Shown here: positions 17,352 to 26,749 of the stretch, piece by piece
Layout: every line of letters begins with the position of its first letter
How positions within the stretch are numbered: the stretch's first letter is position 1
DNA from: Oceanobacillus alkalisoli
GTDB taxonomy: Bacteria > Bacillota > Bacilli > Bacillales > Amphibacillaceae
NCBI RefSeq assembly: GCF_021556485.1
Contig: NZ_JAKGBW010000005.1
Coordinates: 124,001-188,000, forward strand
Direction: 5' to 3'
DNA length: 64,000 nt
The notes under the pieces: model-generated
What the model was told of the DNA's origin: nothing
Seen by the model: the letters and a program-made list of their open reading frames with translations, nothing else
Database searches by the model: none
Made by a program: the position numbers and the translations under genes

Positions 17352-18668
17352 ATGAAGTTGAGGAAAGCGGTTACATTAATAGGGATGTTGTTGATCTTCA
17401 CCTTGCTTTTAGCGGCTTGTAATGAAGAGGATGGGGGAGAAAGTGGATCAAATGAAACAAGTTCTGGAGATGCAAAATCAGTAAAGTTTATGCATTTATG
17501 GCCGGAAGGCAGCTCCGCTCAACATTACAAAATTGTAAATGAAATCATAGCCGACTTTGAAGCGGAAAACGATGATATAACCATCGATCTTGAAGTTCTA
17601 AGCAATGAGCAATATAAAGATAAAATTACAGTATTATCTACATCTAATGAGTTGCCTGATGTTGGGATGACTTGGGCAGCTGGATACATGGAGCCATTTG
17701 TAAACGGAAACATGTTTGCGTCTGTGGACGATGTTGTGGAAAGTGATTTATCTGATAGTTTTGTAGAAGGGACGCTTGACGGTTTTGCGATAGATGATAC
17801 GACTTATGGACTTCCTTTAGAACTAAATATCTCTACAGTATTTTACAATAAGAGCATATTTGAAGAGCATGGATTGGAAGAGCCTGAGACAATGGAAGAA
17901 TTGAATGAAATCGTCAAGACCTTGAATGATAATGGTGTTAATCCAATAGCACTCGGTAATAGAGATGCATGGACAGGTTCGATGTGGTATATGTACTTAG
18001 CGGACCGGCTTGGTGGCGATGAAGATGTATTGTCAGAAGCGATTAATAGAGAAAAATCATTTGAAGACCCAGTTTTAATCCAAGCGGCTGAAGAAGTTCA
18101 AAGTCTTATCGATGCAGATGCTTTCGTACAGGGTTTTAATGGGTTAGCTGATGAGGAAGCGAAGAGTATGTTTATGTCAGAACAAGCAGCAATGTATTTA
18201 ATTGCTACTTGGGATCTTCCGAACTTTACAACGAATGAGGATGTTCCTCAAGAATTCCGGGATTCAGTAGGTTATTTTCAATTTCCAACTGTTGATGGTA
18301 GTGGGGATGTTAATAATTATGTAGGCGGTCCGGGCGTAGGGTTATTTGTAGCGGAAAACTCGGATGTTAAAGAAGAAGCCAAAGCATTTGCCTCTTACTT
18401 CTTACAACAATGGGGAGAAAAGGCGGTAACTGAAGTAGGAGTGATTCCTGCGACAAAGGTGGATGCAGAATCTCTGGATCTTCCAGAAATGTATGTTGAT
18501 GTTTTAAACGATTTGAATGCAGCAACTAATATTACATTATATGCTGACGTTCAAATGAGTCCAAGCGCTGCACAAGTGCATTTGGATATGATTCAAGCGT
18601 TATTTGGCGGGGAAGTGACACCGGAGGATTTCGCAAAAACGCATGAAGACACACTTTCACAAGAGTAA
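17352..18668 (+). CDS. sugar ABC transporter substrate-binding lipoprotein (family 1), xylo-oligosaccharide type
   Basis: A 438-residue CUT1-type binding protein. The signal peptide ends in a lipobox (LLLAAC), then an acidic Ser/Gly linker and a two-lobe fold with VKFMHLWPEGSS, LPDVGMTWAAGYMEPF and GLPLELNISTVFYNK. It delivers a sugar to the two permeases encoded downstream. No ATPase is encoded in the operon; MsmX at 34437-35534 is the likely partner. ATG 17352 follows AAGGGGG. Control by XylR and the neighbouring xylosidase suggest a xylo- or arabinoxylo-oligosaccharide ligand. Confidence 0.85.
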   Translation: MKLRKAVTLIGMLLIFTLLLAACNEEDGGESGSNETSSGDAKSVKFMHLWPEGSSAQHYKIVNEIIADFEAENDDITIDLEVLSNEQYKDKITVLSTSNELPDVGMTWAAGYMEPFVNGNMFASVDDVVESDLSDSFVEGTLDGFAIDDTTYGLPLELNISTVFYNKSIFEEHGLEEPETMEELNEIVKTLNDNGVNPIALGNRDAWTGSMWYMYLADRLGGDEDVLSEAINREKSFEDPVLIQAAEEVQSLIDADAFVQGFNGLADEEAKSMFMSEQAAMYLIATWDLPNFTTNEDVPQEFRDSVGYFQFPTVDGSGDVNNYVGGPGVGLFVAENSDVKEEAKAFASYFLQQWGEKAVTEVGVIPATKVDAESLDLPEMYVDVLNDLNAATNITLYADVQMSPSAAQVHLDMIQALFGGEVTPEDFAKTHEDTLSQE

Positions 18669-18679
18669 TTATTAATAAG

Positions 18680-18710
18680 ACTAGTAAGTCTCTGTCCGAG
18701 GCTTACTAGT
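18680..18710 (+). terminator. intercistronic hairpin after the binding-protein gene
   Basis: ACTAGTAAG (18680-18688) pairs perfectly with CTTACTAGT (18702-18710) without a clear T run. It lies between the binding protein and its permeases. Such hairpins stabilise the upstream message and raise binding protein over permease. Confidence 0.55.
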
Positions 18711-18796
18711 ATCTATTAACTTAATAATTAATGAAGAAGGTGATGTTAGTTTTTAGAATAAAAGAGTGATTGTAAAAATAATCTATCAAAAAGAGT

Positions 18797-19690
18797 ATGG
18801 GGTTGAATATTGTGAATAAAGTTATGTCAAATAAGTGGATTATTACCTTATATACGCTCCCTGCACTTCTATTGATTATTGTCCTTATTGTTGTTCCATT
18901 AATTCTTTCGGGATATTTCGGTTTAATGAATTGGGACGGAATCGGAGCAATGGAGTTCATTGGATTAGATAATTATATTGTAGCATTACAAGATACGAAG
19001 TTTTGGCAGAGTGCGATGCATTCTTTTCTATTAGCATTGTTTTCTGCACTTAGCCTAATTGCTTATCTGGCAGTTGCTCTGATTTTAGCTTCGAAAATTA
19101 AAGGTGCAAACCTTTTCAGAAAAATATATTTAATTCCAATGCTGCTATCTTCTGTTGCAATTGCACAGTTGTGGATTAAAGTGTATAACCCTTCCAATGG
19201 AATGTTGAACAGTATTTTAATGACACTTGGAGTTAATAATCCACCTGCATGGTTAGCGGATCCGAATATTGTCCTTTACGCAATATTCGTTCCAATCATT
19301 TGGCAATATGCCGGGTTTTACATTTTAATCTACTATGCTGCATTAAAGAATATCCCAGACTCATTAATTGAAGCGGCAAAAATTGACGGAGCAACTCCAC
19401 TGCAAATTGCGCTAAAGATTAAAATCCCATTAATCATGAATGTATTTAAAGTGACAATCGTATTAGCTATCGTTGGATCCTTAAAATATTTTGATTTGAT
19501 TTATGTGATGACAGGTGGCGGACCGAATGGCGCAAGTGAAGTAATGGCATCTTACATGTATAAATTGGCCTTCTCAAGCTATGACTTTGGATATGGTAGT
19601 GCAATAGGATTCTTATTATTGATTATAACCTTAATTGTTACAGTAATTGTTCGTAAAGTGACTGCTACCAAAGAGGAAATTGAATATTAA
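18797..19690 (+). CDS. sugar ABC transporter permease 1 (CUT1)
   Basis: About 297 residues with six membrane segments, MalF/UgpA-like. It carries the EAA loop that contacts the ATPase (SLIEAAKIDGATPLQIALKIKIPL) near residue 200. Two starts are possible. ATG 18797 has only a weak AAGAG site, while GTG 18812 has GGGG about nine bases upstream; I keep the longer form with reservation. Followed 15 bases later by the second permease. A typical CUT1 heterodimer partner. Confidence 0.88.
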   Translation: MGLNIVNKVMSNKWIITLYTLPALLLIIVLIVVPLILSGYFGLMNWDGIGAMEFIGLDNYIVALQDTKFWQSAMHSFLLALFSALSLIAYLAVALILASKIKGANLFRKIYLIPMLLSSVAIAQLWIKVYNPSNGMLNSILMTLGVNNPPAWLADPNIVLYAIFVPIIWQYAGFYILIYYAALKNIPDSLIEAAKIDGATPLQIALKIKIPLIMNVFKVTIVLAIVGSLKYFDLIYVMTGGGPNGASEVMASYMYKLAFSSYDFGYGSAIGFLLLIITLIVTVIVRKVTATKEEIEY

Positions 19691-19705
19691 GAGGAGGAGC
19701 AGAAA

Positions 19706-20527
19706 ATGTCTAGAATAGGTTACAGTTTACTTTATATTTGTTTAGGGCTTGTTGCAGTGTTTCAAATATTTCCGATTCTTTGGTTGTTTATGTTTTCTCT
19801 AAAGACAAACCAAGAAATATTTGCAGGAAGTCCGTTTGCCCTTCCTTTAGAACCGAAATGGGAAAATTATTTGAAAGTATTTGATGGGGGAATTGCAACA
19901 TACTTCTGGAATAGCATTTGGATTACAGTCGTTGCTACCGTATTGACGATTTTAATAGCCAGTATGGCAACATTTGCAATTACGAGAATGAAGTGGAAGC
20001 TGAGTGGACTAGTCCTAGGCCTCATTATGGTTGGTTTAATGATACCAATCCATTCTGCACTCATCCCATTATATAATATGTTTTTAAATGTAAATTTGAT
20101 AGATAATCCACTATCCATCGTTCTTACGTATATTACGTATAATCTGCCGATAACCGTTATGATCCTACTGGGCTTTTATACAACGATTCCAAGGGAAATT
20201 GAGGAAGCGGCTATTATTGATGGCAGTTCGATTCATCGTTTATTCTTTAGAATCATCTTACCTATTTCTGCGCCAATTATGTCCACAACGGTTATTATTA
20301 ACATGATTTATAACTGGAATGAATTTGTTTTTGTTAACACATTTATAAGTTCGGAAAAGTATAAGACGCTTACCGTTGGAATTCAAAACTTTATCGGACA
20401 GTATATGACGGATTGGGGTGCGATAGGAGCAACACTCGTAATAAGTGTACTGCCAATCATCATTGCATTCCTATTCTTCAGTAACAAAATTATGGAAGGA
20501 ATTACTGCCAGTGCTGTGAAGGGATAA
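19706..20527 (+). CDS. sugar ABC transporter permease 2 (CUT1)
   Basis: A 273-residue MalG-type permease with six membrane segments and the EAA loop (EIEEAAIIDGSSIHRLFFRIILP) near residue 170. AGAGGAGGAG precedes ATG 19706. Last gene of the XylR-controlled importer operon; a strong terminator follows. Confidence 0.9.
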   Translation: MSRIGYSLLYICLGLVAVFQIFPILWLFMFSLKTNQEIFAGSPFALPLEPKWENYLKVFDGGIATYFWNSIWITVVATVLTILIASMATFAITRMKWKLSGLVLGLIMVGLMIPIHSALIPLYNMFLNVNLIDNPLSIVLTYITYNLPITVMILLGFYTTIPREIEEAAIIDGSSIHRLFFRIILPISAPIMSTTVIINMIYNWNEFVFVNTFISSEKYKTLTVGIQNFIGQYMTDWGAIGATLVISVLPIIIAFLFFSNKIMEGITASAVKG

Positions 20528-20566
20528 GCTCGCAGCATAAGATTAATCTTGCCGAAACATGAAAAG

Positions 20567-20611
20567 ACCGCCTCAACCTCCTAAGCTTATTAGTCTGGTG
20601 AGGTGGTTTTT
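20567..20611. terminator. bidirectional terminator after permease 2
   Basis: ACCGCCTCAACC (20567-20578) pairs with GGTGAGGTGGT (20597-20607) through one G-U pair and one bulge, followed by TTTT. It reaches the stop codon of the convergent YesL gene. Confidence 0.75.
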
Positions 20612-21230
20612 AGCTTGAGTGTTGTTTTCTTTCGATGTTTTTAAATGCATGTAAGCATAGCCAGGATGTAATAAAAGCATAGGTTGTACCACCAAAAATG
20701 AAGAACAAGGCAGGGATGGCCCTCATTATAAAGAAAAGAGAAACGAAACATAATACCATAAGAAAACTATATAGCGGACTTATAATCATGATTAAAAAGG
20801 CATTTTTTATTAAAGGAATGGTTCTTAAATCATAATGGGTAAAGCTTGGAAAAATATAAAATAGAAATAAGATGAAGATGAGCATAAATGCAAACAGTGG
20901 AATATAAGTCCACGTTAACTGTTCATTTATATTACTTTGGATGTAATAAATATCAATAGCGACAAGAAGAAAGAGGACGTTGAGGAAAAGTCCAAGTAAA
21001 TTGCTTTTTAAAAAGTCGCGCTTGTAATAATACCAAAACGTTTTTAGTACCGGTAAGTCTGATTTCCCTCTGAGCCAATCACGAACCATCGCAAACATAG
21101 AAGTGGTAGAAGGATAAAAACCTAGGATAACACCGCCAGCCAATGTAAAAACAACCCAGAGCAGATTGACATAGGCGAACTTTGTTATCCATTCTAATAT
21201 GTTATATATAGCACTCATTCTGTTGGTCAT
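20610..21230 (-). CDS. YesL family (DUF624) membrane protein
   Basis: A 206-residue protein with about five hydrophobic segments and the YesL signatures YVNLLWVVFTLAGG, YPSTTSMFAMVRDWLRG and FWYYYKRDFLKSN. The family regularly neighbours CUT1 oligosaccharide importers and plant-polysaccharide enzymes, but no biochemical function is established. I start at ATG 21230, preceded by AAGGGAG; TTG and ATG codons slightly upstream lack spacing. A paralogue lies at 30307-30924, next to the second importer. Confidence 0.8.
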   Translation of the reverse strand: MTNRMSAIYNILEWITKFAYVNLLWVVFTLAGGVILGFYPSTTSMFAMVRDWLRGKSDLPVLKTFWYYYKRDFLKSNLLGLFLNVLFLLVAIDIYYIQSNINEQLTWTYIPLFAFMLIFILFLFYIFPSFTHYDLRTIPLIKNAFLIMIISPLYSFLMVLCFVSLFFIMRAIPALFFIFGGTTYAFITSWLCLHAFKNIERKQHSS

Positions 21231-21271
21231 TGTTATTTCTCCCTTCATCAAAACATCTGATGGTTTAACAG

Positions 21272-21387
21272 AATGAATTTCATAATTACCAAAGTCGGCT
21301 TTTTCATCACCATATGTAGTTGGAAACGAACCAACTCAACTACATACGGTGATGGTGATGCATTAAATACGTATTATGAAATTCATT
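21272..21387 (+). repeat. 116-bp MITE-like palindromic element, copy A
   Basis: Bounded by perfect 15-bp terminal inverted repeats (AATGAATTTCATAAT / ATTATGAAATTCATT). A central hairpin has arms CACCATATGTAGTTG and CAACTACATACGGTG around a 14-base loop. About 95% identical to copy B (opposite orientation). No coding capacity, and no target duplication that I can recognise. Lies between yesL and the xylA promoter. Confidence 0.85.
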
Positions 21388-21453
21388 AAACAATAAACAT
21401 TATACGATAATCATGATTCTTTTTCTATTACCATGAGGAAATTTAAAAAAACT

Positions 21454-21494
21454 TAGTTCATCCAATGGGCGAACTATAGATAAGATGCTATAAT
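21454..21494 (+). promoter_or_regulatory. XylR operator and promoter of xylA
   Basis: TAGTTC...GAACTA form the outer arms of a dyad (21454-21476) with the shared ATCCA core. TATAAT (21489-21494) is 17 bases after TGGGCG (21466-21471), so the dyad covers the -35 region, as at the other two boxes. Confidence 0.75.
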
Positions 21495-21548
21495 CAAAAA
21501 CATGAAAGCTCTTACATTAAAATTCATAAAACTTAGGAGGACACACAA

Positions 21549-22874
21549 ATGACATTTTTTAAAAACATCAATCAGGTTCACTACGAAGGCCCAACATCTA
21601 CTAATCCACTCGCATTTAAATTTTATAATCCCGAGGAAAAAATTGGTGGAAAAACGATGGAGGAGATTCTCCGTTTCGGTGTCGCATACTGGCACACATT
21701 TACGGAAGATCTATCGGATCCGTTCGGTGTTGGCACAGCGATGCGACCATGGGATAAATTTGAAGGAATGGACCTGGCAAAAGCACGTGTCGAAGCAGCC
21801 TTTGAATTCTTTGAAAAGCTGAATGTACCTTATTTTGCATTTCATGACGTCGACATCGCACCTGAAGGGGACAGTTTAAAAGAATCAAATGAAAACTTAG
21901 ATACGATTGTGGCCATGATTAAAGATTATATGAAAGATAGTAAAACGAAATTATTATGGAATACAGTGAACAACTTCAGTCATCCACGCTTTGTTCATGG
22001 CGCAGGCTCGTCTAATCACGCGGATGTATTTGCTTATGCTGCAGCGAAAGTGAAAAAGGGATTGGAAGTTGGGAAAGAACTAGGTGCGGAAAACTATGTG
22101 TTTTGGGGCGGAAGGGAAGGTTATGAAACCCTGCTTAACACAAATATGCAATTAGAACTGGATAACTTAGCTCGCCTTTATCATATGGCGAATGATTATG
22201 CGAAAGAAATTGGTTTTGCTGCCCAGTTCTTAATCGAACCGAAGCCAAAAGAGCCGACGACCCATCAATATGACTTTGATGTAGCCAGTGGCTATGCATT
22301 TTTACAACATTATGGGCTCCAAGATGTTTTCAAATTCAATATCGAAGCAAACCACGCAACATTAGCGGGCCATACGTTTGAGCATGAGCTGCATTATGCG
22401 AGAATTCACGATATGCTTGGTTCAGTGGATGCAAATCAAGGGCATCCATTACTCGGCTGGGATACGGATGAATTCCCGACAGACCTTCATACGACAGTGC
22501 TAGCCATGTATGAAATCCTGAAAAATGGAGGGCTTGGCAGTGGCGGCTTGAACTTTGATGCGAAAGTTCGTCGTGGCTCTTTCACGCCAGAGGACTTATT
22601 CCATGCACATATTGCGGGAATGGACAGCTTTGCGGTTGGATTAAAAGTAGCACAGAGATTGATGGATGATCAAGTACTCGATAACGTAATAGATGAAAGA
22701 TATCAAACGTATCAGGATGGAATTGGTCGTGATATCGTAGAAGACAAGACGGATTTACGCAAGCTGGAGGAGTATGCGCTAGGATTAACAGATATTCAGC
22801 ATCAATCTGGTAAACTGGAGAGTATTAAAGCTACGATAAACCAATATCTATTAACAACCTTTACTGGTGAATGA
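21549..22874 (+). CDS. xylA: xylose isomerase
   Basis: A 441-residue class II xylose isomerase. It converts D-xylose to D-xylulose in a TIM barrel with two divalent metals. Catalytic His lies in [12 protein letters not shown]; metal ligands fall in [18 protein letters not shown] (Glu), [11 protein letters not shown] (Glu, His) and GSVDANQG (Asp). The active-site Trp is in [14 protein letters not shown] 21549 follows TTAGGAGG. Controlled by the XylR box at 21454. The kinase gene xylB follows 100 bases downstream, beyond a hairpin terminator. Confidence 0.95.
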   Translation: MTFFKNINQVHYEGPTSTNPLAFKFYNPEEKIGGKTMEEILRFGVAYWHTFTEDLSDPFGVGTAMRPWDKFEGMDLAKARVEAAFEFFEKLNVPYFAFHDVDIAPEGDSLKESNENLDTIVAMIKDYMKDSKTKLLWNTVNNFSHPRFVHGAGSSNHADVFAYAAAKVKKGLEVGKELGAENYVFWGGREGYETLLNTNMQLELDNLARLYHMANDYAKEIGFAAQFLIEPKPKEPTTHQYDFDVASGYAFLQHYGLQDVFKFNIEANHATLAGHTFEHELHYARIHDMLGSVDANQGHPLLGWDTDEFPTDLHTTVLAMYEILKNGGLGSGGLNFDAKVRRGSFTPEDLFHAHIAGMDSFAVGLKVAQRLMDDQVLDNVIDERYQTYQDGIGRDIVEDKTDLRKLEEYALGLTDIQHQSGKLESIKATINQYLLTTFTGE

Positions 22875-22904
22875 AACAGAGCATCTAATATAAATGATGA
22901 AAAT

Positions 22905-22953
22905 AAAGACGAAGGGCTCTAATCTGATCGAGTGCTTCGTCTTTCTTCTTTAT
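22905..22953 (+). terminator. terminator/attenuator between xylA and xylB
   Basis: AAAGACGAAG (22905-22914) pairs perfectly with CTTCGTCTTT (22935-22944), followed by CTTCTTT. It would cut most xylA transcripts before xylB, giving unequal expression. There is no obvious promoter between it and xylB. Confidence 0.7.
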
Positions 22954-22974
22954 AGAGACAAGGAGAGATATAGA

Positions 22975-24464
22975 ATGAAGTATGTCATTGGTGTTGATTT
23001 AGGAACAAGTGCCGTCAAAATATTATTAGTTAATCAGAATGGAAGCGTCGTTCAAGAAATATCAAAATCATATCCATTATATCAAGAGAAAGTGGGCTAC
23101 AGTGAGCAAGATCCTAATGATTGGGTCGAGCAGACAATTGCTGGGATATCAGAACTCGTAGCAGCGTTTAAAGGGAATCCAGAAGATATTGAGGGGCTGA
23201 GTTTTTCTGGTCAGATGCACGGTCTTGTATTGTTGGATGAGGATAATCAGGTTTTGCGAAATGCAATTCTTTGGAATGACACACGGACAACGCAAGAGTG
23301 TAGTCAGATTTATGAAAAGGTGGGCAAGGATCGTCTATTAGAGATTACTAAGAATCCGGCATTGGAGGGCTTTACCCTACCAAAAATACTTTGGGTGAAA
23401 AAGCATGAACCTCACATTTTTAAGTATTTGTTTTACCGAAGGATTATGTCAGGTATCGATTAACCGGAGAGCTGCACATGGATTACTCGGATGCTGCAGG
23501 CACGTTATTATTGAATATCGCTAAAAAGTCATGGAGCAGGGAAATCTGTGAGAAATTAGAGATTAATCCAGAAATATGCCCACCACTCGTGCAGTCAGAC
23601 GATGAAGTGGGGACTGTAGGGAAACAAATTGCAGAAGTGACAGGCTTGAATGTTAAGACAAAAGTATTTGCTGGTGGGGCGGATAACGCTTGTGGTGCGA
23701 TTGGTTCAGGGATTTTGGAAGACGGACAGACACTGGCGAGCACAGGGACTTCTGGTGTTGTTTTATCTTATGAAGCAAGTAGCGCCAAAGATTTTGGAGG
23801 GAAGGTTCACTACTTTAATCACGCTGCCCCTGATGTGTTTTATACGATGGGGGTGACGCTTGCTGCAGGGTACAGTTTGTCTTGGTTTAAAGAGACATTT
23901 GCAAAAGATATAAGTTTTGAAGAATTGCTGGCAGATGTTGATACGGTTTCAGTTGGTGCGAATGGTTTAATTTTCACACCTTATGTTGTTGGAGAAAGAA
24001 CCCCTCATGTGGACGCGAATATCCGTGGAAGCTTCATCGGTATGGATGCAGCCCATGAAAGAAAACATTTTACTCGCGCAGTATTAGAAGGTATCACTTT
24101 TTCGTTAAATGAATCAATAGAGATATTTCGAGAAAATGGCAAGAAAATTAATACAGTTGTATCTATTGGCGGGGGAGCAAAAAACGAAACTTGGCTGCAA
24201 ATACAAGCCGATATTTTTAATGCGAATGTGGTAAAGATGGAAAGTGAGCAAGGTCCGGGGATGGGAGCTGCCATGCTTGCAGCGGTGGGGTGTGGTTGGT
24301 ATCCATCACTGAAGGAATGTGCAGTTGAATTCTTAAAAGAAGAAAAGGTCTATTCACCTAATCCAGAAAATGTTGCCAAATATAAAGAACTATTTAAGCT
24401 TTATAAAGAAGTCTATAGTAAAACAAATCAATTAAATGAACGATTGATGAAATATAGAAAGTAG
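22975..24464 (+). pseudogene. xylB: xylulokinase, split by a frameshift
   Basis: Two adjacent frames together make a full FGGY-family xylulokinase. The first (ATG 22975, AAGGAGAG site) starts MKYVIGVDLGTSAVK and is in register through FTLPKILWVKKHEPHIFK, then ends at 23463. The second resumes in another frame with FVLPKDYVRYRLTGELHMDY (around 23429) and runs to 24464 with the C-terminal SIGGGAKN and GPGMGAAMLA motifs. The join lacks about ten bases relative to relatives, which normally have four or five residues between IF and the FVLP strand. A CGGAGAG site before ATG 23478 could restart translation. Either a genuine inactivating deletion or, less likely, a sequencing fault. Confidence 0.8.
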
Positions 24465-24496
24465 ACGAGGTGCGGGGCTTACCTTACTCCGAATTT

Positions 24497-24535
24497 AAAT
24501 CTCCTGAAGATATCGCATCAGGAGATTTTCATTTT
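24497..24535 (+). terminator. terminator after xylB
   Basis: AAATCTCCTGA (24497-24507) pairs perfectly with TCAGGAGATTT (24518-24528), then TCATTTTC. Confidence 0.75.
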
Positions 24536-24598
24536 CGACGTTCATTATTAAAATAGGATATAATAAACAGTAAATGGTCGAATGGAGGGCGGTAAAGG

Positions 24599-25408
24599 AT
24601 GCGAAAACAATTTCATTTCATTTGTATTCTTTTATTCTTACTTCTATCGTTAGTGGCATGTTCGGATACGAGTAACTCTGCTCAAGATTCAGCAGACAAG
24701 CAGAGCGCTAGCGGCGAAGATACTGAATTAACAATATCAGCAGCAGCTAGTTTAAAAGAGGCATTAGATTCCATTCAAGAGGCATTTCTAGAAGAACATC
24801 CGGAAGTAGCATTAACCTTTAATTATGGTGCTTCGGGTTCCCTGCAGCAGCAAATCTCACAAGGAGCACCAGTGGATTTATTTTTCTCAGCGGCAAAAGA
24901 TAAGTTTAATATATTGGTAGAAGAAGGGATGATTGCGGAGGAAAGTCAGGTAGACTTGCTTGGCAATGAGCTAGTATTAATTGTTCCGAAGGGTGAACAA
25001 ACAATCAATGGATTTGCTGATCTTCAGAAAGCGGAGATAGGTAATATATCCATCGGTATACCTAAAACCGTGCCAGCGGGAAAATATGCGCAAGAACTGC
25101 TGGTGGAAATGGATCTATGGGATGAAATAGAATCGAAAATTGTTTTCGCAAAAGATGTCCGACAAGTTTTATCTTATGTTGAAACTGGGAATGTTGATGC
25201 CGGAATCGTTTATCAAACGGACGCCCTTACTTCGGAAAAAATAAACATTGCTGCTCCTGCTACTAACGAATTACATACACCTATTCTTTATCCAGTCGGG
25301 ATTATAAAAGATTCTGACCAGTACGAAATGGCAAAAGTATTTCTCGAGTATATACAAAGCGATGAAATTATAAAGGTATTTGAAGAATATGGATTTACAG
25401 TTAAATAG
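24599..25408 (+). CDS. modA: molybdate ABC transporter substrate-binding lipoprotein
   Basis: A 269-residue ModA. The signal peptide ends in a lipobox (LSLVAC), and the oxyanion site motifs are SAAASLKEALDSI (Ser), NYGASGSLQQQI (Ser), VPAGKYAQELL and QVLSYVETGNVDAGIVYQTDA (Asp/Tyr side). It binds molybdate or tungstate outside the membrane. ATG 24599 has GGAGGG upstream. modB overlaps its end. No modC ATPase gene follows, and no molybdenum cofactor genes are in the window. Confidence 0.9.
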   Translation: MRKQFHFICILLFLLLSLVACSDTSNSAQDSADKQSASGEDTELTISAAASLKEALDSIQEAFLEEHPEVALTFNYGASGSLQQQISQGAPVDLFFSAAKDKFNILVEEGMIAEESQVDLLGNELVLIVPKGEQTINGFADLQKAEIGNISIGIPKTVPAGKYAQELLVEMDLWDEIESKIVFAKDVRQVLSYVETGNVDAGIVYQTDALTSEKINIAAPATNELHTPILYPVGIIKDSDQYEMAKVFLEYIQSDEIIKVFEEYGFTVK

Positions 25409-26069
25409 TGAAATCATGCAAGAGTTCCTTAGTCCAATCTGGTTATCTCTTAAAGTTGCTACGATATCAGGTGTTATCGTTATAATAATAGGAACTTTAA
25501 TTGGTAGAATTCTTGCAAGAAGAAGGTTCAAAGGAAAAGCAATTGTAGAGACACTGCTGATGCTCCCGATGGTGCTACCTCCAACTGTTGTTGGCTTTTT
25601 ATTGATTGTTGTTTTCGGGAAAAATAGTATTATCGGTCAAGCGATTGAGTGGATTTTTAATCAACCGATTATTTTCACCTGGTGGGCTGCTGTGATTGCA
25701 GCAGTAGTTGTCGCATTTCCACTCATGTACCAGGCGGCAAAATCAGGATTTCAGGGAGTGGATAACAATATTGAAGAAGCTGCAAGAATCGACGGGGCGA
25801 GCGAGTGGAAAACCTTCCTATTTATCTCGATTCCTTTAGCTTCGAAAATGCTGCTAGCTGGAAGTATTCTAAGTTTTGCCCGGGCTTTAGGAGAATTTGG
25901 GGCTACTTTAATGTTTGCCGGGAATATTCCAGGCGTCACGCAAACGATTCCTACTGCGATTTATATCGCGATTGATTCAGGGAAAAGGTTCATGGCTTGG
26001 ATGTGGGTGATTGCGATTATGATTCTTTCCTTTGGTATGATGCTTGTGGTACGAATTAAGCAGGAGTGA
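25389..26069 (+). CDS. modB: molybdate ABC transporter permease
   Basis: About 226 residues, five to six membrane segments, with the EAA loop EEAARIDGASEWKTFLFISIPLA and the LGEFGATLMFAGNIPG signature of ModB. I start at ATG 25389, 20 bases inside modA, with only a weak site; an in-frame TTG nine bases earlier is also possible. Translation is presumably coupled to modA. The usual modC gene is missing downstream, where a gene-poor stretch of nearly 1 kb begins. Confidence 0.88.
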   Translation: MDLQLNSEIMQEFLSPIWLSLKVATISGVIVIIIGTLIGRILARRRFKGKAIVETLLMLPMVLPPTVVGFLLIVVFGKNSIIGQAIEWIFNQPIIFTWWAAVIAAVVVAFPLMYQAAKSGFQGVDNNIEEAARIDGASEWKTFLFISIPLASKMLLAGSILSFARALGEFGATLMFAGNIPGVTQTIPTAIYIAIDSGKRFMAWMWVIAIMILSFGMMLVVRIKQE

Positions 26070-26275
26070 TGCTTCTGCTTTATTGAATGAAGTGAAATAG
26101 GAACAAAAAGGGGATTTTTTGAAGAATAATTATAATTAGAGATAGAGCAGATGGATGGCGGATAGTTTACAATTGTTAACTAAATATTTATTGCTTCAAT
26201 AATAGAGGATATTTTCCTATTATCGCACAAGAAAAGTTACACAAATTGATTGTGTTAAGAAAAAAAGGAAAAACT

Positions 26276-26316
26276 TAGTTCATCCACTAGACGAACAATG
26301 ATGATTTTGCTATAAT
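26276..26316 (+). promoter_or_regulatory. XylR operator and promoter upstream of the second ABC operon
   Basis: TAGTTCATCCACTAGACGAAC (26276-26296) matches the box at 21454 in its left arm and core and the box at 17259 in CATCCA-TAGAC. TAGACG (26288-26293) is followed after 17 bases by TATAAT (26311-26316). It lies about 730 bases before the binding-protein gene. Confidence 0.7.
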
Positions 26317-26471
26317 GAAATTAATTTAAAAGTAATAAGTAGAAAATCTTTTTAGATTTACAAGATGTATTTTGTAAGCGGTTTTAGCTGGTGTTTTATT
26401 AACTATCTTAGATCAATATTGAGGAAATATTATTATAGTAATCTTCAAGGTTTCTGACCCTATGCTAGGTT

Positions 26472-26587
26472 AATGAATTTCATAATACGTATTTAATGCT
26501 TCACCATCACCATATGTAGTTGAGTTGGTTCGTTCCCAACTACATACGGTGATGGGAAAGCCGACTTTGGTAATTATGAAATTCATT
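26472..26587 (-). repeat. 116-bp MITE-like palindromic element, copy B
   Basis: Same length and 15-bp terminal repeats as copy A, in reverse orientation; about six differences over 116 bases. The hairpin loop difference (GTTCCCAAC versus GTTTCCAAC on the same strand) is the only loop change. It sits between the XylR-controlled promoter and the importer genes it should drive. Confidence 0.85.
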
Positions 26588-26636
26588 CAGGTGTCTAATT
26601 TTATAACTATGCTTTATTTAGAAGGGAGAGATTGAA

Positions 26637-26749
26637 ATGAAACGATTTATAATTCAGTTGCCTTTGAAATAGAGAACAAGAGATTATATACTCATCACCT
26701 AAATTTAGTTACACTAGATAAAATTCTTAAGAAAATAGATGGTAAGTAG
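26637..26749 (+). pseudogene. degraded reading frame, unknown product
   Basis: ATG 26637 has a good GAAGGGAGAG site but its frame ends after 11 codons. From 26651 another frame reads NSVAFEIENKRLYTHHLNLV and continues to a stop at 26749, with coding-like composition and no start. I read this as the two ends of a gene left after an internal deletion. The family is not recognised. It lies just after MITE copy B, downstream of a XylR promoter. Confidence 0.35.

Noticed and set aside
21272-21387. CRISPR-like or phage attachment repeat
   Set aside because: Copies are dispersed, inverted and separated by kilobases, with terminal inverted repeats; no spacers, integrase or tRNA target.
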